Source of the DNA: Arthrobacter dokdonellae
Lineage (GTDB): Bacteria > Actinomycetota > Actinomycetes > Actinomycetales > Micrococcaceae
Assembly: GCF_003268655.1 (NCBI RefSeq)
Contig: NZ_CP029642.1
Coordinates: 1,240,001 to 1,304,000, forward strand
Length of the DNA stretch: 64,000 bases
Direction of reading: 5' to 3'
Position 1 is the stretch's first letter; each line of letters begins with the position of its first letter. This document shows positions 17,615 to 29,499 of this stretch, piece by piece. The translations under genes and the position numbers were made by a program. Under the pieces are notes generated by a model. That model was not told the origin of the DNA. It saw only the letters and a list, made by a program, of their open reading frames with translations, and searched no databases.

Positions 17615-18874
17615 TTAGGGGTTGATGATGTTGTTGGTGGGGCCGTAGCCGAATTTGGTGATGTTTTCGGCGCCGTTTTCGTTGATGACGAGGATGTCGT
17701 GTTCGCGGTAGCCGCCGGCGCCGGGTTCGCCGTCGGCGACGGTGATCATGGGTTCCATGGAGACGACCATGCCTGGTTCCAGGACGGTGTCGATGTCTTC
17801 GCGCAGTTCCAGTCCGGCTTCGCGGCCGTAGTAGTGGGAGAGGACGCCGAAGGAGTGTCCGTAGCCGAAGGTGCGGTTCGGGAGCAGGTCGTGGCTGATG
17901 TAGATCTCGTTCAGTTCCGCGGCGATGTCCTTGCAGACGGCGCCGGGCTTGATGAGTTCCAGGCCGCGTTCGTGGACTTCGACGTTGACGTTCCACAGTT
18001 CCAGGGAGCGGGCGTCGGGTTCGCCGAGGAAGAGGGTGCGTTCCAGGGCGGTGTAGTAGCCGGATGTCATGGGGAAGCAGTTCAGGGAGAGGATGTCGCC
18101 TTGCTGGAGTTTGCGGGTGGTGGCCCAGTTGTGGGCGCCGTCGGTGTTGATGCCGGACTGGAACCAGACCCAGGTGTCGCGGACTTCCTGGTCGGGGAAG
18201 GTGCGGGCGATTTCGTGGACCATGGCTTCGGTGCCGATGAGCGCGACTTCGTATTCGGTGATGCCTTCGCGGATGGCGGCCTTGATGGCTTCGCCGCCGA
18301 GGTCGCCGATGCGGGCGCCGTGCTTGATGACTTCGATTTCCTCGGCGGACTTGATCATGCGCTGGCGCATGGCGGCCTGGGAGACGTCGGTGAGGGTGGC
18401 GTCGGGGAAGGCGGCCTGGAGCTTGTCGCGGAGCAGGACCGGGAGGGTGTCGTCCTCGACGCCGAGGCGGGTGGCCTTGATGCCGCGGCGGCGCAGGGCT
18501 TCCTGGATGCCGAAGTAGAAGTTGTCGCGGCGCCAGTCGGTGTAGACGATGTTGTCGCCGTAGCTGGTGCGCCAGGGCATGCCGGCGTCGATGTTGGCGG
18601 TGATGGAGACGGAGTCGTCGGCGGTGACGACCAGGGCGTAGGAGCGGCCGAAGTAGGTGAAGAGGTAGTCGGAGTAGTACTTGATGTTGTGGTAGCTGGT
18701 CAGGACCACGGCGTCGAGGTTCTTTTCGGCCATGATGGTGCGCAGCCCGCCCAGGCGGCGTTCGAACTCGGCGTCGGTGAAGGTCAGGGGCGCCTTCGTG
18801 CCGTTGTGCAGCGTCTTGAGGCGCTCGAGCTCGGAAACGTTCGTCGCGGACGAGGAAGCGGTGGAGAGTGTCAT
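17615..18874 (-). CDS. Creatinase (creatine amidinohydrolase), copy 2
   Basis: Same 419-residue enzyme as the copy at 13740-14999, with Ala instead of Thr at residue 6 and no other change seen. The start ATG at 18874 has the same AAAGGAACC leader, so both copies should be translated equally. It is placed directly downstream of an NCS1 permease and upstream of creatininase, giving a permease-creatinase-creatininase order on the minus strand. This neighbourhood is the more natural one for the gene, so this may be the original and the other the duplicate; that is inference. Confidence 0.93.
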   Translation of the reverse strand: MTLSTASSSATNVSELERLKTLHNGTKAPLTFTDAEFERRLGGLRTIMAEKNLDAVVLTSYHNIKYYSDYLFTYFGRSYALVVTADDSVSITANIDAGMPWRTSYGDNIVYTDWRRDNFYFGIQEALRRRGIKATRLGVEDDTLPVLLRDKLQAAFPDATLTDVSQAAMRQRMIKSAEEIEVIKHGARIGDLGGEAIKAAIREGITEYEVALIGTEAMVHEIARTFPDQEVRDTWVWFQSGINTDGAHNWATTRKLQQGDILSLNCFPMTSGYYTALERTLFLGEPDARSLELWNVNVEVHERGLELIKPGAVCKDIAAELNEIYISHDLLPNRTFGYGHSFGVLSHYYGREAGLELREDIDTVLEPGMVVSMEPMITVADGEPGAGGYREHDILVINENGAENITKFGYGPTNNIINP

Positions 18875-18934
18875 GGGGTGGTTCCTTTGCATTTTTGGTG
18901 ATGTGTAGATTGGAGGGAAGTGTCGGGGCGTGCC

Positions 18935-20473
18935 CTAGACCAGCTGCGCTGGTTCCGCGTGCTTGTCCTCGCAGGCGTCCCCGTGTTCCGCCAGCACGGC
19001 GTCGTCGTGCAGGTCGGCGCGGATGCCCAGGGGCACGCCGGCCTTGATGCGCTTGCGGAAGCGCGGGTAGCCAAGCGCAAGGTAGAGGCCTGCTGACGTG
19101 ATGGTGCCGGCCAGCCAGGAGAGGTCTATGCCGCCCATGGCCGTCGCGATGGGGCCCTGCAGGATGGGCATTCCTCCGTACATGAACAGCCAGGTCATGA
19201 CGATGCCGGCGAAAAATGCGATGAAGGCCGGCGCGTTGATGGATTTCAGGGCTGTGGACTTCGGGTCCAGGAACAGGTACGAGAAATCCTTGTGGTGCCG
19301 TTCAAAGATGAAGTAGTGGACTGCCATGATGCCGCCCCAGGTAGCCACCCAGGCGACGATGGTGCCCAGCCAGGAGTCGAGGATCATGGCGAAGTCGGAG
19401 GCGAACATGAAGGCGATGACCGCACCCATGGACAGCACGCCCACCAGGATGGAGAGCTTGCGGCGGGAGAGCTTCACATCCAGGGCCTGGAAGGCGACGC
19501 CGAAGGTGTACAGGTTGATGATGTTGGTGGCAATGGGGCCGTGGATCACCAGCAGAATGACCGGGATGGCCATGGTGCCGAAGTTGGAGACGATGAGCTG
19601 GCCGGGATCCGCCTGCCCGTTCTTCGTGGCGAGGCTGGCTCCCAGGATGCCCAGCCAGACCACGGGCAGGAACTGGCCCAGGACGCTGACCAGGAACAGC
19701 TTGGCGGGCTTGACCGTGCGGCTGACAAAGCGGGAGTAGTCGGGGGCGTAGGTGAACCAGCCGATGCCCCAGCCGATGCCGATGACGGTCATGATGGCGG
19801 ACATGGCGGCGATGCGCGGCATGCCCTCCAGCACGTGGCCGGCCGGGCCTGCATAGCCCCAGTTGATGTCAAGGTGTGTCCAGGCGATGATGGACATCGC
19901 GACCAGGACGATGATGGTTGGCGGCATGGTGATGCGTTCAAACTTGGCGATGGCGCGGTATCCCCGGTAGCAAATCGCCACCTGGATGGACATGATGATC
20001 GCGGCGACAAGGATGCGCACCGGAATGTTTTGCTGGTGGGGGTCAACCCAACCGATCATGCCGAACAGGGCCATGACCAGGTCAAGGATGACCCAGGTGT
20101 TCACAGCCGACCAGCCAATGGCGATGGTGGCCTGGATGGCGGCCGGAAGGTAGGCGCCGCGCCGGCCAAACGCGCCGCGTGCCAGCAGCATTCCCGTGGC
20201 GCCCGTACGCTGGCCAAGGATGACGAAGAAGCCAAAGCCGGCCATGCCGATGGCGTTTCCAACGATCAGCACGATCAAGGTGTCGCGCAGCCCCAGCCCC
20301 AGCTGGATCCCGAGGGCCCCGAGGATCCAGTTGATGGGGGCGACGTTGGCGCCCGCCCAGATCCAAAACTGGCCGGACAGCCTGGTGGTCCGTGCCGATT
20401 CCGGGATGGGCTGCAGAACGTCTTCAACGTCGATGGTCGCAGTTTCAGGCGACCGTTGCTTGCTGCGGTTCAT
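18935..20473 (-). CDS. NCS1-family permease, candidate creatinine/creatine importer
   Basis: A 512-residue protein with about twelve hydrophobic segments. NCS1 (nucleobase:cation symporter) traits are FWIWAGANVAPINWILGALG at the first helix, GYRAIAKFERIT in the middle and APDYSRFVSRTVKPAK in the central loop. Members carry cytosine, purines, allantoin or hydantoins. Its position directly upstream of creatinase and creatininase, and divergent from a PucR regulator, suggests the cyclic urea-like creatinine as substrate (inference). The creatinase copy 2 leader follows within 60 bases, so they likely share a transcript. Confidence 0.85.
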   Translation of the reverse strand: MNRSKQRSPETATIDVEDVLQPIPESARTTRLSGQFWIWAGANVAPINWILGALGIQLGLGLRDTLIVLIVGNAIGMAGFGFFVILGQRTGATGMLLARGAFGRRGAYLPAAIQATIAIGWSAVNTWVILDLVMALFGMIGWVDPHQQNIPVRILVAAIIMSIQVAICYRGYRAIAKFERITMPPTIIVLVAMSIIAWTHLDINWGYAGPAGHVLEGMPRIAAMSAIMTVIGIGWGIGWFTYAPDYSRFVSRTVKPAKLFLVSVLGQFLPVVWLGILGASLATKNGQADPGQLIVSNFGTMAIPVILLVIHGPIATNIINLYTFGVAFQALDVKLSRRKLSILVGVLSMGAVIAFMFASDFAMILDSWLGTIVAWVATWGGIMAVHYFIFERHHKDFSYLFLDPKSTALKSINAPAFIAFFAGIVMTWLFMYGGMPILQGPIATAMGGIDLSWLAGTITSAGLYLALGYPRFRKRIKAGVPLGIRADLHDDAVLAEHGDACEDKHAEPAQLV

Positions 20474-20629
20474 GCGCGTCTCGATTCACTACGGTGTGAT
20501 TGCAGGGGGACTTGGTGGGATTGACGATTGACCCAGCTTATGGGTGATTTGGCCCACATCATAGATACTTTTTGATTACACTTAGCCCAAAAGCAGCGAC
20601 ATAATGTCGCCTGTCCACGAAGGAATGCC
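20474..20629. promoter_or_regulatory. Divergent promoter region between NCS1 permease and PucR regulator
   Basis: 156 bases separate the divergent starts. The tract is more AT-rich than its surroundings and contains an interrupted inverted repeat TGGG-N8-CCCA within TGGGTGATTTGGCCCA, a candidate PucR site. I could not fix -35/-10 boxes. Confidence 0.45.
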
Positions 20630-22135
20630 ATGATCACGCTCGCCGAGGTCCTTGCCTCCCAGTCCATGTCCGCCGCCGACCCCATGCTGTGCAGCGACGT
20701 CCCGGGAACCCTGCACCGGGTGGTCCGGTGGGTGCATTCCAGCGAGGTGCTGGAGATCGCCCCGCTGCTGCGCGGCGGAGAGCTGCTGCTCTCCGGCGGC
20801 GAGGCGCTGCTTGCCCTTCCATCGAAGGAGCAGGAGGACTACGTCCGCAGCCTGGCTGTCCGGAACATCGCTGCCTTGGCAGTGCAGTCGGCCGGCAGGG
20901 CCGACCCGCTGCCCGAGGGCCTCATTGCCGCGGCCAACGCGAACGGGCTGCCGCTGATTGACCTGCGGGCGGTGGCCCCCTTTGTCGACATTGCCGAAGC
21001 AGTGAACCGGCTGGTGGTCAATGAACAGGCGGCTGCGCACCAGGTGGTCGACGACGTCTCCCGCAGGATTGCGCGCCAGATCACCGACAAGGGCCCGCAC
21101 GTCCCAACCATCCTGGAGTTGGTGGCCGCGGGGCTGGCGGCCGAAGTGTCGCTGGCGGCCCCCGACGGCCAGCCCCTGGGTCATGCGGGCGGCGCGGCTG
21201 ACGACGGCGGTTCAAGGGCGGTGGCCGGCATTGTGGTGGGCGGCCAGCTGGCCGCCCAACTGACACTGCGGTCCGCGTCGCCGGATCCATTCCTGCTCGA
21301 ACTGGCGGCCGACCGGCTCTCCGGCATCCTGGCGCTGGCGCTCGCGCAGGCCTTCCACCCGACGCCGGCCCAAGTCGCCGAGGCGAGCCTGCTGGAGGCG
21401 GTGCTGGAGGACGGCAGCGCGGGGTCCATCAGGCGGCTGTGGCTGCAGGCCGGGCTGCAGCCCGGCCAGGCGGCGGTCATGGCCGTCTTCCGGACGTACG
21501 GCAGGGACGCCGACTTCGCCGCCGTCGCACGGGCCCTGCGCACGGGGGCGGTGAACGTCAGATCCCATTTGTGGGACGGGGACCTGGCGGTGCTCTTCGC
21601 CCTGCCGCAGCACAGTGCGCGGACGGCGCGCGAAGCGCTGCTGCGTGCGGCGCGGGACGCAGTGGGCGCCTTGGACGTCTGTGCGGCCTTCGGGCCATGG
21701 GTGGCCGACGGCCCGAGCGCGCACAAGTCCTATGTTGAGGCGCGGGAAATTCTGGGATATGCGGAGGCGTCAGCCGGCGAGGTGCTGGATGCCATGGATT
21801 TCCTGGGCCGGCGGATCCTCGGCGCCGTGCCGGATCCGGCATTCCTGGGCCCCTATGTGCGTGCGACGGTGGGGGGAATAGTGGACTGGGACCAGAAGCA
21901 TGGCACGGCCCTGCTGGCGACACTGCTGTGCTGGCTTGAATCGGGGTGTAACACGACGGGATCGGCGCTCACCTTGAACATTGAGCGGCAGACCATGCAC
22001 AAGCGCCTGAACAAGATTCACGAACTGCTCGACGGCGACCCCCGCACCTCCGGCAGGCTGTCCGCCATCCACATCGCCGCGGCGGTGGCCGCAACCGCGC
22101 CGCCCTCCTCGCGTATGTCCGGCAGAAACGCCTAG
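20630..22135 (+). CDS. PucR-family transcriptional regulator
   Basis: A 501-residue protein with an N-terminal PucR domain (about residues 5-130, with [28 protein letters not shown] sequence split across it), a middle GGDEF-like region, and a C-terminal helix-turn-helix ([22 protein letters not shown] near 435-460). PucR proteins activate purine, allantoin and amino-acid catabolism in response to pathway metabolites. The start ATG 20630 follows GAAGGAATGCC. It is divergent from the NCS1 permease, the typical arrangement for a regulator and its target. The last four bases overlap the convergent GntR gene. Confidence 0.88.
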   Translation: MITLAEVLASQSMSAADPMLCSDVPGTLHRVVRWVHSSEVLEIAPLLRGGELLLSGGEALLALPSKEQEDYVRSLAVRNIAALAVQSAGRADPLPEGLIAAANANGLPLIDLRAVAPFVDIAEAVNRLVVNEQAAAHQVVDDVSRRIARQITDKGPHVPTILELVAAGLAAEVSLAAPDGQPLGHAGGAADDGGSRAVAGIVVGGQLAAQLTLRSASPDPFLLELAADRLSGILALALAQAFHPTPAQVAEASLLEAVLEDGSAGSIRRLWLQAGLQPGQAAVMAVFRTYGRDADFAAVARALRTGAVNVRSHLWDGDLAVLFALPQHSARTAREALLRAARDAVGALDVCAAFGPWVADGPSAHKSYVEAREILGYAEASAGEVLDAMDFLGRRILGAVPDPAFLGPYVRATVGGIVDWDQKHGTALLATLLCWLESGCNTTGSALTLNIERQTMHKRLNKIHELLDGDPRTSGRLSAIHIAAAVAATAPPSSRMSGRNA

Positions 22136-22806
22136 AGGACGCTGCGGACCGTCCTTTCGAAGCTGGTCACGTGCTCCAGGGCCAGGCTGCCGGCCAGCTC
22201 GGCCTCTCCGTCGGCAATGGCCCGGAGCAGGGTGCTGTGCTCGGCGATGTGTCCGGCCACGGACGGGATCTTGTCCAGCACCAGGCACCAGATGCGCGTA
22301 GCCAAGTTGTCATAGCGGATGAGCACGTCCTCCAGGTGCGGATTCGCGGCGGCCGCATAGATCTGCCGGTGCACCATGATGTCGTAGCGCATGAGCGCCA
22401 GCTGGTCCGTGCCGCCGGGGCCGGAACCTGCAATGTCGGCGGCGAGTTCCCGCAACGTTTCGCGCATGCCGGGCGTTGCCGTGCGGGCCGCACGCCGGGC
22501 TGCCAGGGGCTCCAGCAGTTCGCGGATTTCGGAGATGTCTGCCAGCTCGGTGATGTCCACCCGGGTTGCGAAGGTTCCGCGGCGCGGGTAGGAGACCACC
22601 AGGTGGTCGCTCTCCAACCGCTTGAGTGCCTCGCGCACCGGTGTGCGTCCCATCCCCAGCCTGGCGGACAGCGCCGAGTCGTTGATGGCTTCTCCCGGGC
22701 GTATCTCCAGCATGATCAGCTGGTCGCGCAGGTGCCGGTAGGCCTGCTCGGCGAGGGGCAGGCCCGTGCCTTCGGCCACCTCGTTGTCCACCGCAAGACT
22801 CATCAT
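22132..22806 (-). CDS. GntR-family (FCD/FadR-type) regulator of the sarcosine operon
   Basis: A protein of about 224 residues with an N-terminal winged helix ([25 protein letters not shown]) and a C-terminal all-helical FCD ligand domain. AAGGAGGAGAG precedes two adjacent ATG codons, 22806 and 22803; either may be used. It is divergent from glyA-soxBDAG-sdaA-purU, making it the likely repressor of that operon. A CAACATATTGTTG palindrome lies in the shared intergenic region. The effector (sarcosine, glycine or creatine) is unknown. Confidence 0.87.
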   Translation of the reverse strand: MMSLAVDNEVAEGTGLPLAEQAYRHLRDQLIMLEIRPGEAINDSALSARLGMGRTPVREALKRLESDHLVVSYPRRGTFATRVDITELADISEIRELLEPLAARRAARTATPGMRETLRELAADIAGSGPGGTDQLALMRYDIMVHRQIYAAAANPHLEDVLIRYDNLATRIWCLVLDKIPSVAGHIAEHSTLLRAIADGEAELAGSLALEHVTSFERTVRSVL

Positions 22807-22878
22807 CTCTCCTCCTTGCTGCCGCTCTGCTTTGCGCGGGCCAAATGGGCTGAATGTTGCTGTTGGTCAAACAGCCCC

Positions 22879-22909
22879 TTGACTCGGCGTGATCTACAAC
22901 ATATTGTTG
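22879..22909 (+). promoter_or_regulatory. Candidate promoter with overlapping operator for the glyA-sox operon
   Basis: TTGACT (22879-22884) is followed after 17 bases by TATTGT (22902-22907). The palindrome CAACATATTGTTG (22897-22909) overlaps the -10 box, a layout suited to repression. A second inverted repeat, CTAATA...TATTAG, lies just downstream at 22918-22940. Confidence 0.5.
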
Positions 22910-22986
22910 CATTCAATCTAATATATCAGTCATGTATTAGTTGGCCAGTAGTTGTGGACTACATACGAATTGCAAAGGAGCAACCC

Positions 22987-24308
<1,322 letters not shown>

Positions 24309-24312
<4 letters not shown>

Positions 24313-25529
24313 GCACCGAACACCTGCCCGAACACCCGGAATTCCTGTGGCGCAACCCGGACCCCAAAAAGTCCTACGACGCCGTGATCGTCGGCGGAGG
24401 CGGGCACGGCCTGGCCACCGCCTACTTCCTGGCCAAGAACCACGGGATGACAAACATCGCCATCCTGGAAAAGGGATGGCTGGCCGGCGGCAACATGGCC
24501 CGGAACACCACCATCATCCGTTCCAACTACCTGTGGGATGAAAGCGCCGCCATCTACGAGCACTCCCTCAAGCTGTGGGAGATCCTGCCCGAGGAGCTGG
24601 AGTACGACTTCCTGTTCAGCCAGCGCGGTGTCATGAACCTTGCCCACACACTGGGCGACGTGCGCGAAAGCATGCGCCGCGTCGGCGCCAACCAGCTCAA
24701 CGGCATCGACGCCGAGTGGCTGGACCCGAAGCAGGTCAAGGAACTGTGTCCCATCCTTAACATCAGCGACAACATCCGCTACCCCGTCATGGGCGCCACC
24801 TACCAGCCCCGGGCCGGCATCGCCAAGCACGACCACGTGGCCTGGGCGTTCGCCCGCAAGTGCGACGAGTTGGGCGTGGACATCATCCAGAACTGCGAGG
24901 TCACCGGCTTCATCAAGGACGGCGACAAGGTCACCGGCGTGCAGACCAGCCGCGGCACCATCAACACCGAAAAGGTGGGCCTGTGCGCCGCCGGGCACAG
25001 CTCGGTCCTGGCCGAAATGGCCGGGTTCCGCCTGCCCATCCAGTCGCACCCGCTGCAGGCCCTCGTCTCGGAGCTGCACGAGCCGGTCCATCCCACGGTG
25101 GTCATGTCCAACCACGTGCACGTGTACGTCTCCCAGGCCCACAAGGGCGAACTCGTCATGGGCGCCGGCGTGGACTCCTACAACGGCTACGGACAGCGTG
25201 GCTCCTTCCACGTGATCGAGGAGCAGATGGCGGCCGCCGTCGAGCTGTTCCCCATTTTCGCCAGGGCACACGTGCTGCGCACCTGGGGCGGCATCGTGGA
25301 CACCACGATGGACGCCTCGCCCATCGTCGGGACCACCCCGGTGGAAAACATGTTCGTGAACTGCGGCTGGGGAACGGGCGGCTTCAAGGGCACGCCCGCG
25401 GCCGGGCTGACGTTCGCACACACCATCGCCACCGGCACCCCGCACGAGCTGAACAAGCCCTTCTCGCTGGAACGCTTTGAAACCGGCGCCCTCATCGACG
25501 AGCACGGCGCCGCAGCCGTGGCCCACTGA
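24309..25529 (+). CDS. soxB: Heterotetrameric sarcosine oxidase, beta subunit
   Basis: A 406-residue DAO-family flavoprotein beginning at GTG 24309. The N-terminal FAD motif [20 protein letters not shown] is at about residues 22-41. [18 protein letters not shown] and the C-terminal [16 protein letters not shown] are typical of SoxB. In known enzymes this subunit binds FAD and covalent FMN and oxidises sarcosine to glycine; the conserved His beside the FMN site lies in this family's [10 protein letters not shown] region. The 4-base overlap with glyA and the short gap to soxD show translational coupling. Confidence 0.95.
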
Positions 25530-25563
25530 CCCGGCCCCACACAGGAAAGACCAGGAGCACACA

Positions 25564-25923
25564 ATGTTGTTGTTTTCATGCCCCAACTGCGGGCCACGCA
25601 ACGAAACCGAATTCCACTATGGCGGGCAGGCCCACGTGGCCTACCCCGAACAGCCGGGCGAACTCTCCGACCGCGAATGGGCGGAGTACCTCTTCTACCG
25701 CAAGAACACCAAGGGCCTCTTCGCCGAGCGGTGGGTGCACAGCGCCGGCTGCCGGAAGTGGTTCAACATGGTCCGCGACACCGTCAGCTATGAGATCCAG
25801 GCCATTTACGGGATGGGCGAACAGCCGCCGGAAGGCCTGACCGCGCCACCGGCCGCACAGGCCAAGTCCCAGCCCTTGGCACCCGCCGAGGCCAGCAACA
25901 CCAACGCATCGGAAGGAGTGTAG
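25564..25923 (+). CDS. soxD: Sarcosine oxidase, delta subunit
   Basis: A 119-residue zinc-binding subunit. The known ligand set Cys6, Cys9, His59 and Cys63 is exactly present (CPNCG and HSAGCRKW). The core ends near residue 90 and is followed by a Pro/Ala-rich tail. ATG 25564 has GGAGCACACA before it; the frame extends upstream into soxB without similarity. It bridges SoxA and SoxB in the tetramer. Confidence 0.95.
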   Translation: MLLFSCPNCGPRNETEFHYGGQAHVAYPEQPGELSDREWAEYLFYRKNTKGLFAERWVHSAGCRKWFNMVRDTVSYEIQAIYGMGEQPPEGLTAPPAAQAKSQPLAPAEASNTNASEGV

Positions 25924-25925
25924 AG

Positions 25926-28868
25926 ATGACCGAGCAGAACAACCAGCCGAACAGGCTGCCCAGCGGCGGCCGGATCGACCGCAGCATCACCTGGAACTTC
26001 ACCGTGGACGGCGTTCGGCACACGGGCCACCCGGGTGACACCGTGGCCTCCGCGCTGATCGCCAACGGCCGTCTGGCCGCCGGGAATTCACTGTATGAGG
26101 ACCGTCCCCGCGGCATCCTCTCCGCCGGCGTCGAGGAATCCAACGCCCTCATCAAGGTGGCCGGACGCTTCCCCGGCCACGCCGCCGAATCCATGCTGCC
26201 CGCCACCGCCGTGCCCCTCGTCGACGGGCTCGAGGCCGAACTCCTGTCCGGCCTCGGCAAGCTGGACCCCACTGAGGACGAGGCCGTCTACGACAAAAAG
26301 TACGTCCACACCGACGTGCTCGTGGTCGGCGGGGGCCCCGCCGGGCTCGCCGCGGCCCGGGAGGCCGCCAGCACCGGCGCCCGCGTGATCCTCATCGACG
26401 ACCAGCCGGAACTGGGCGGCGCCCTCCTCTCCGGCCGCGACGAGACTGTCGACGGCAAGCCCGCCCTCGAATGGGTGGCCGACGTCGAGGCGGAACTGCT
26501 GACCAGCGAGGAATGCACGGTGCTGCACCGCACCACCGTGTTCGGTTCCTACGACAGCAACTTCCTGATCGCCGTGCAGAACCGCACCGGCCACCTGGCG
26601 GAGGAACCCGGAGACGGCGTTTCCCGCCAGCGCATCTGGCACATCCGCGCCAAGCAGGTGGTCCTGGCCACCGGCGCCCACGAACGCCCGATCGTCTTTG
26701 AAAACAACGACCGCCCCGGCATCATGCTGGCCTCCGCCGCCCGCACCTACCTCAACCGCTATGGCGTCGCGGCCGGATCACGCGTGGTCATCGGCACCAC
26801 GAACGACAGCGCCTACCAGCTCGCCGCGGACCTGCTCAGCGCGGGTGTCGGGGTGGCCGCCGTCGTCGACGCCCGCCAGCAGCTCTCCCCGGTCGCTTCA
26901 TCGGCCGCAGACAGCATCCGCGTCATCACGGGCAGCGCCGTGGTCAACACGTCCGGGGAGTCCCGCGTCAACAAGGTCACGGTGTCCGCGATCGACGACG
27001 ACGGCGCCCCCGTCGGTCCGGTCGAGGACATCGACGCAGACCTCCTGGCCGTCTCCGGCGGCTGGAGCCCCGTGGTGCACCTGCACAGCCAGGCGCAGGG
27101 CAAGGTCCGCTGGGACCTGGAACTGGCCGGCTTTGTGCCCTCCACCGTGGTCAAGAACCAGCAGACGGTGGGCGCCTGCCGCGGCAGCTACGCCCTCACC
27201 GACTGCGTAGCCGAAGGCGCCACGGCCGGCTCGGTGGCCGCCGTCAACGCCGGCTTTGCCACGGCCGACGCCGTTGCTGCCGCCACCGCCGCCGCGGCCC
27301 GCCCCGCCCGCCCGGCCCAGCCCACCGGACCCACCCGCCCGCTGTGGCTGGTCGGCGGGACGGAAGGAACGGCGTCGGACTGGCACCACCACTTCGTCGA
27401 CTTCCAGCGCGACCAGAGCGTGGCGGACGTCTGGCGGTCCACCGGCGCCGGCATGCGCAGCGTCGAGCACATCAAGCGGTACACCTCCATCAGCACCGCG
27501 AACGACCAGGGCAAGACCTCCGGCGTGAACGCGATCGGCGTCATTGCCGCCGCGTTCCGCCAGCAGGGCACCGAAGTCGACCCCGACATCGGCGCCATCG
27601 GCACCACCACCTACCGGGCACCGTTCACTCCCGTCCCGTTCGTGGCCCTGGCCGGACGCCAGCGCGGCGAGCTGTTCGACGCCGCCCGCCGCACCTCCAT
27701 CCACTCCTGGCACGAGGACCGCGGCGCACTGTTCGAGGACGTCGGCCAGTGGAAGCGCCCCTGGTACTACCCGCAGCCGGGCGAGGACATGGACGCGGCC
27801 GTGCTGCGCGAATGCGCCGCCGTCCGCGACTCCGTGGGCTACATGGACGCCACCACGCTGGGCAAGATCGAGATCCGCGGCAAGGACGCGGGGGAGTTCC
27901 TGAACCGGATCTACACCAACGCGTTCAAGAAGCTCGCCCCCGGCTCCGCCCGCTACGGCGTCATGTGCACCCCGGACGGCATGATCTTCGACGACGGCGT
28001 GACCCTGCGCCTGGACGACGACCGCTTCTTCATGACCACCACCACCGGCGGCGCCGCCAAGGTGCTGGACTGGCTGGAGGAATGGCAGCAGACCGAATGG
28101 CCGGATCTGGACGCCACGTTCACCTCGGTGACGGAGCAGTGGACCACCATCGCCGTCGTCGGGCCCAAGTCCCGCGCCGTCCTGGCCAAGGTGGCCCCTG
28201 GGCTGGACCTCTCCAACGACGAGTTCAAGTTCATGACCTTCAAGGAGACGGTCCTGGCCTCCGGCGTCGCCGCCCGGGTCTGCCGCATCTCCTTCTCCGG
28301 CGAGCTCGCCTACGAGATCAACGTCCCGGCCTGGTATGGCCTGGCGACGTGGGAGGCCGTCACGGAGGCCGGGGAGGAATTCAACATCACCCCCTACGGC
28401 ACCGAGACGATGCACGTGCTCCGCGCCGAAAAGGGCTACCCGATCGTCGGCCAGGACACGGACGGCACCGTCACACCGGCGGACGCCGGCATGGACTGGG
28501 TGGTCTCCAAGGCCAAGGACTTCATCGGCAAGCGCTCCTACCAGCGCGCCGACGCCGTCCGCGAGGGCCGTAAGCACCTGGTCAGCGTGCTGCCGGTGGA
28601 CGGCTCGATCAGGCTGCCGGAAGGAACGCAGCTCGTGGAAGCCGGCGTGGCCGTGAATCCCGCCTACGGGCCCGTGCCGATGCAGGGGTTCGTCACCTCC
28701 AGCTACCACAGCGCCGCGCTGGGACGGTCCTTCGGGCTGGCCCTGATCAAGGACGGCCGCAACCGGATCGGCGAACGCATGGTGGCCGCCGTCGGCCCCG
28801 AGCTGGTGGACGTGGTTATCGGGGAAACTGTACTTTTTGATGCCGAAGGGAAGCGCCGAGATGGTTAA
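25926..28868 (+). CDS. soxA: Sarcosine oxidase, alpha subunit
   Basis: A 980-residue multidomain subunit. Residues about 15-100 are a ferredoxin-like N-terminal domain ([18 protein letters not shown]). Residues 130-470 form an NAD-binding flavodisulfide-like domain with [18 protein letters not shown] and [11 protein letters not shown]. Residues 580-970 are an aminomethyltransferase (GcvT-like) domain that binds tetrahydrofolate and captures the methyl carbon as methylene-THF. An Ala/Pro-rich linker lies near residues 455-475. The start is two bases after the soxD stop. Confidence 0.95.
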   Translation: MTEQNNQPNRLPSGGRIDRSITWNFTVDGVRHTGHPGDTVASALIANGRLAAGNSLYEDRPRGILSAGVEESNALIKVAGRFPGHAAESMLPATAVPLVDGLEAELLSGLGKLDPTEDEAVYDKKYVHTDVLVVGGGPAGLAAAREAASTGARVILIDDQPELGGALLSGRDETVDGKPALEWVADVEAELLTSEECTVLHRTTVFGSYDSNFLIAVQNRTGHLAEEPGDGVSRQRIWHIRAKQVVLATGAHERPIVFENNDRPGIMLASAARTYLNRYGVAAGSRVVIGTTNDSAYQLAADLLSAGVGVAAVVDARQQLSPVASSAADSIRVITGSAVVNTSGESRVNKVTVSAIDDDGAPVGPVEDIDADLLAVSGGWSPVVHLHSQAQGKVRWDLELAGFVPSTVVKNQQTVGACRGSYALTDCVAEGATAGSVAAVNAGFATADAVAAATAAAARPARPAQPTGPTRPLWLVGGTEGTASDWHHHFVDFQRDQSVADVWRSTGAGMRSVEHIKRYTSISTANDQGKTSGVNAIGVIAAAFRQQGTEVDPDIGAIGTTTYRAPFTPVPFVALAGRQRGELFDAARRTSIHSWHEDRGALFEDVGQWKRPWYYPQPGEDMDAAVLRECAAVRDSVGYMDATTLGKIEIRGKDAGEFLNRIYTNAFKKLAPGSARYGVMCTPDGMIFDDGVTLRLDDDRFFMTTTTGGAAKVLDWLEEWQQTEWPDLDATFTSVTEQWTTIAVVGPKSRAVLAKVAPGLDLSNDEFKFMTFKETVLASGVAARVCRISFSGELAYEINVPAWYGLATWEAVTEAGEEFNITPYGTETMHVLRAEKGYPIVGQDTDGTVTPADAGMDWVVSKAKDFIGKRSYQRADAVREGRKHLVSVLPVDGSIRLPEGTQLVEAGVAVNPAYGPVPMQGFVTSSYHSAALGRSFGLALIKDGRNRIGERMVAAVGPELVDVVIGETVLFDAEGKRRDG

Positions 28869-29499
28869 CACAGCAGAAAACACAGAGGTACTGGCACTGC
28901 GCCGGAGCCCGGCCCAGCACCTGTGGACGGAGTTCAGCGCCGGCTCGGTGGCCGGGTCGCGCGGGGTCAGCCTGCGTGAAGTACCGTTCCAGACCATGGT
29001 CGGCATCCGCGTCGACCCCCTCTCCGAGGCCGGCGCCAGGATCGGCGCACTGACGGGCGGACTGCCCGAGAGTTGCGGCAAGGTCGCGTCCGGCCCCCAC
29101 GGGGTGTCCACCCTGTGGCTGGCCCCGGACGAGTTCCTCGCCATTGCCCCGGACCACGGCGTGGACGACGGCGGCTTCGTCGCCGGGCTGGTGACCGCCC
29201 TGGGCGACGGCGCCGGCCAGGTCATCGACCTCTCCAGCAACCGGACCACCTTTGAGCTGTCGGGACCCAGCGCCCGCGAGGTGCTGGAGAAGAGCTGTGC
29301 CGCGGACCTCCACCCGCGCACCTTCACCGAAGGCACGGCCATCACCACCGAGGTCGGCAAGATCCCGGTGCTGCTGTGGAAGACCGGGGCGGAGACTTTC
29401 CAGCTCTTCCCGCGGGCGTCGTTTGCCGACTACCTGGGCCGCTGGCTCCTGGACGGCATGCGGGAGTTCGCCGCTGCAGGACACCCGACATGGCTCTGA
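28861..29499 (+). CDS. soxG: Sarcosine oxidase, gamma subunit
   Basis: A 212-residue subunit with GcvT-like fold features ([47 protein letters not shown] split across two blocks). It is part of the SoxABDG tetramer and has no known catalytic residues of its own. ATG 28861 overlaps the soxA end by eight bases; an upstream in-frame start at 28837 is less likely. The next gene overlaps its stop. Confidence 0.92.
   Translation: MVNTAENTEVLALRRSPAQHLWTEFSAGSVAGSRGVSLREVPFQTMVGIRVDPLSEAGARIGALTGGLPESCGKVASGPHGVSTLWLAPDEFLAIAPDHGVDDGGFVAGLVTALGDGAGQVIDLSSNRTTFELSGPSAREVLEKSCAADLHPRTFTEGTAITTEVGKIPVLLWKTGAETFQLFPRASFADYLGRWLLDGMREFAAAGHPTWL

Larger units (their letters stand above)
17563..18932. repeat. 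1370-bp segmental duplication, copy 2
   Basis: Second copy of 13688-15057, same orientation, two differences seen. Sequence outside both boundaries is unrelated between the copies. Confidence 0.95.

Noticed and set aside
13688..18932. Creatinase duplication as a composite transposon
   Set aside because: The repeated units carry no transposase and no terminal inverted repeats; they are plain gene-length direct repeats.
26898..29360. An 820-codon minus-strand open frame antisense to soxA/soxG
   Set aside because: It is a GC-rich shadow of the sarcosine oxidase genes; the plus-strand proteins have clear domains, while this frame has none.
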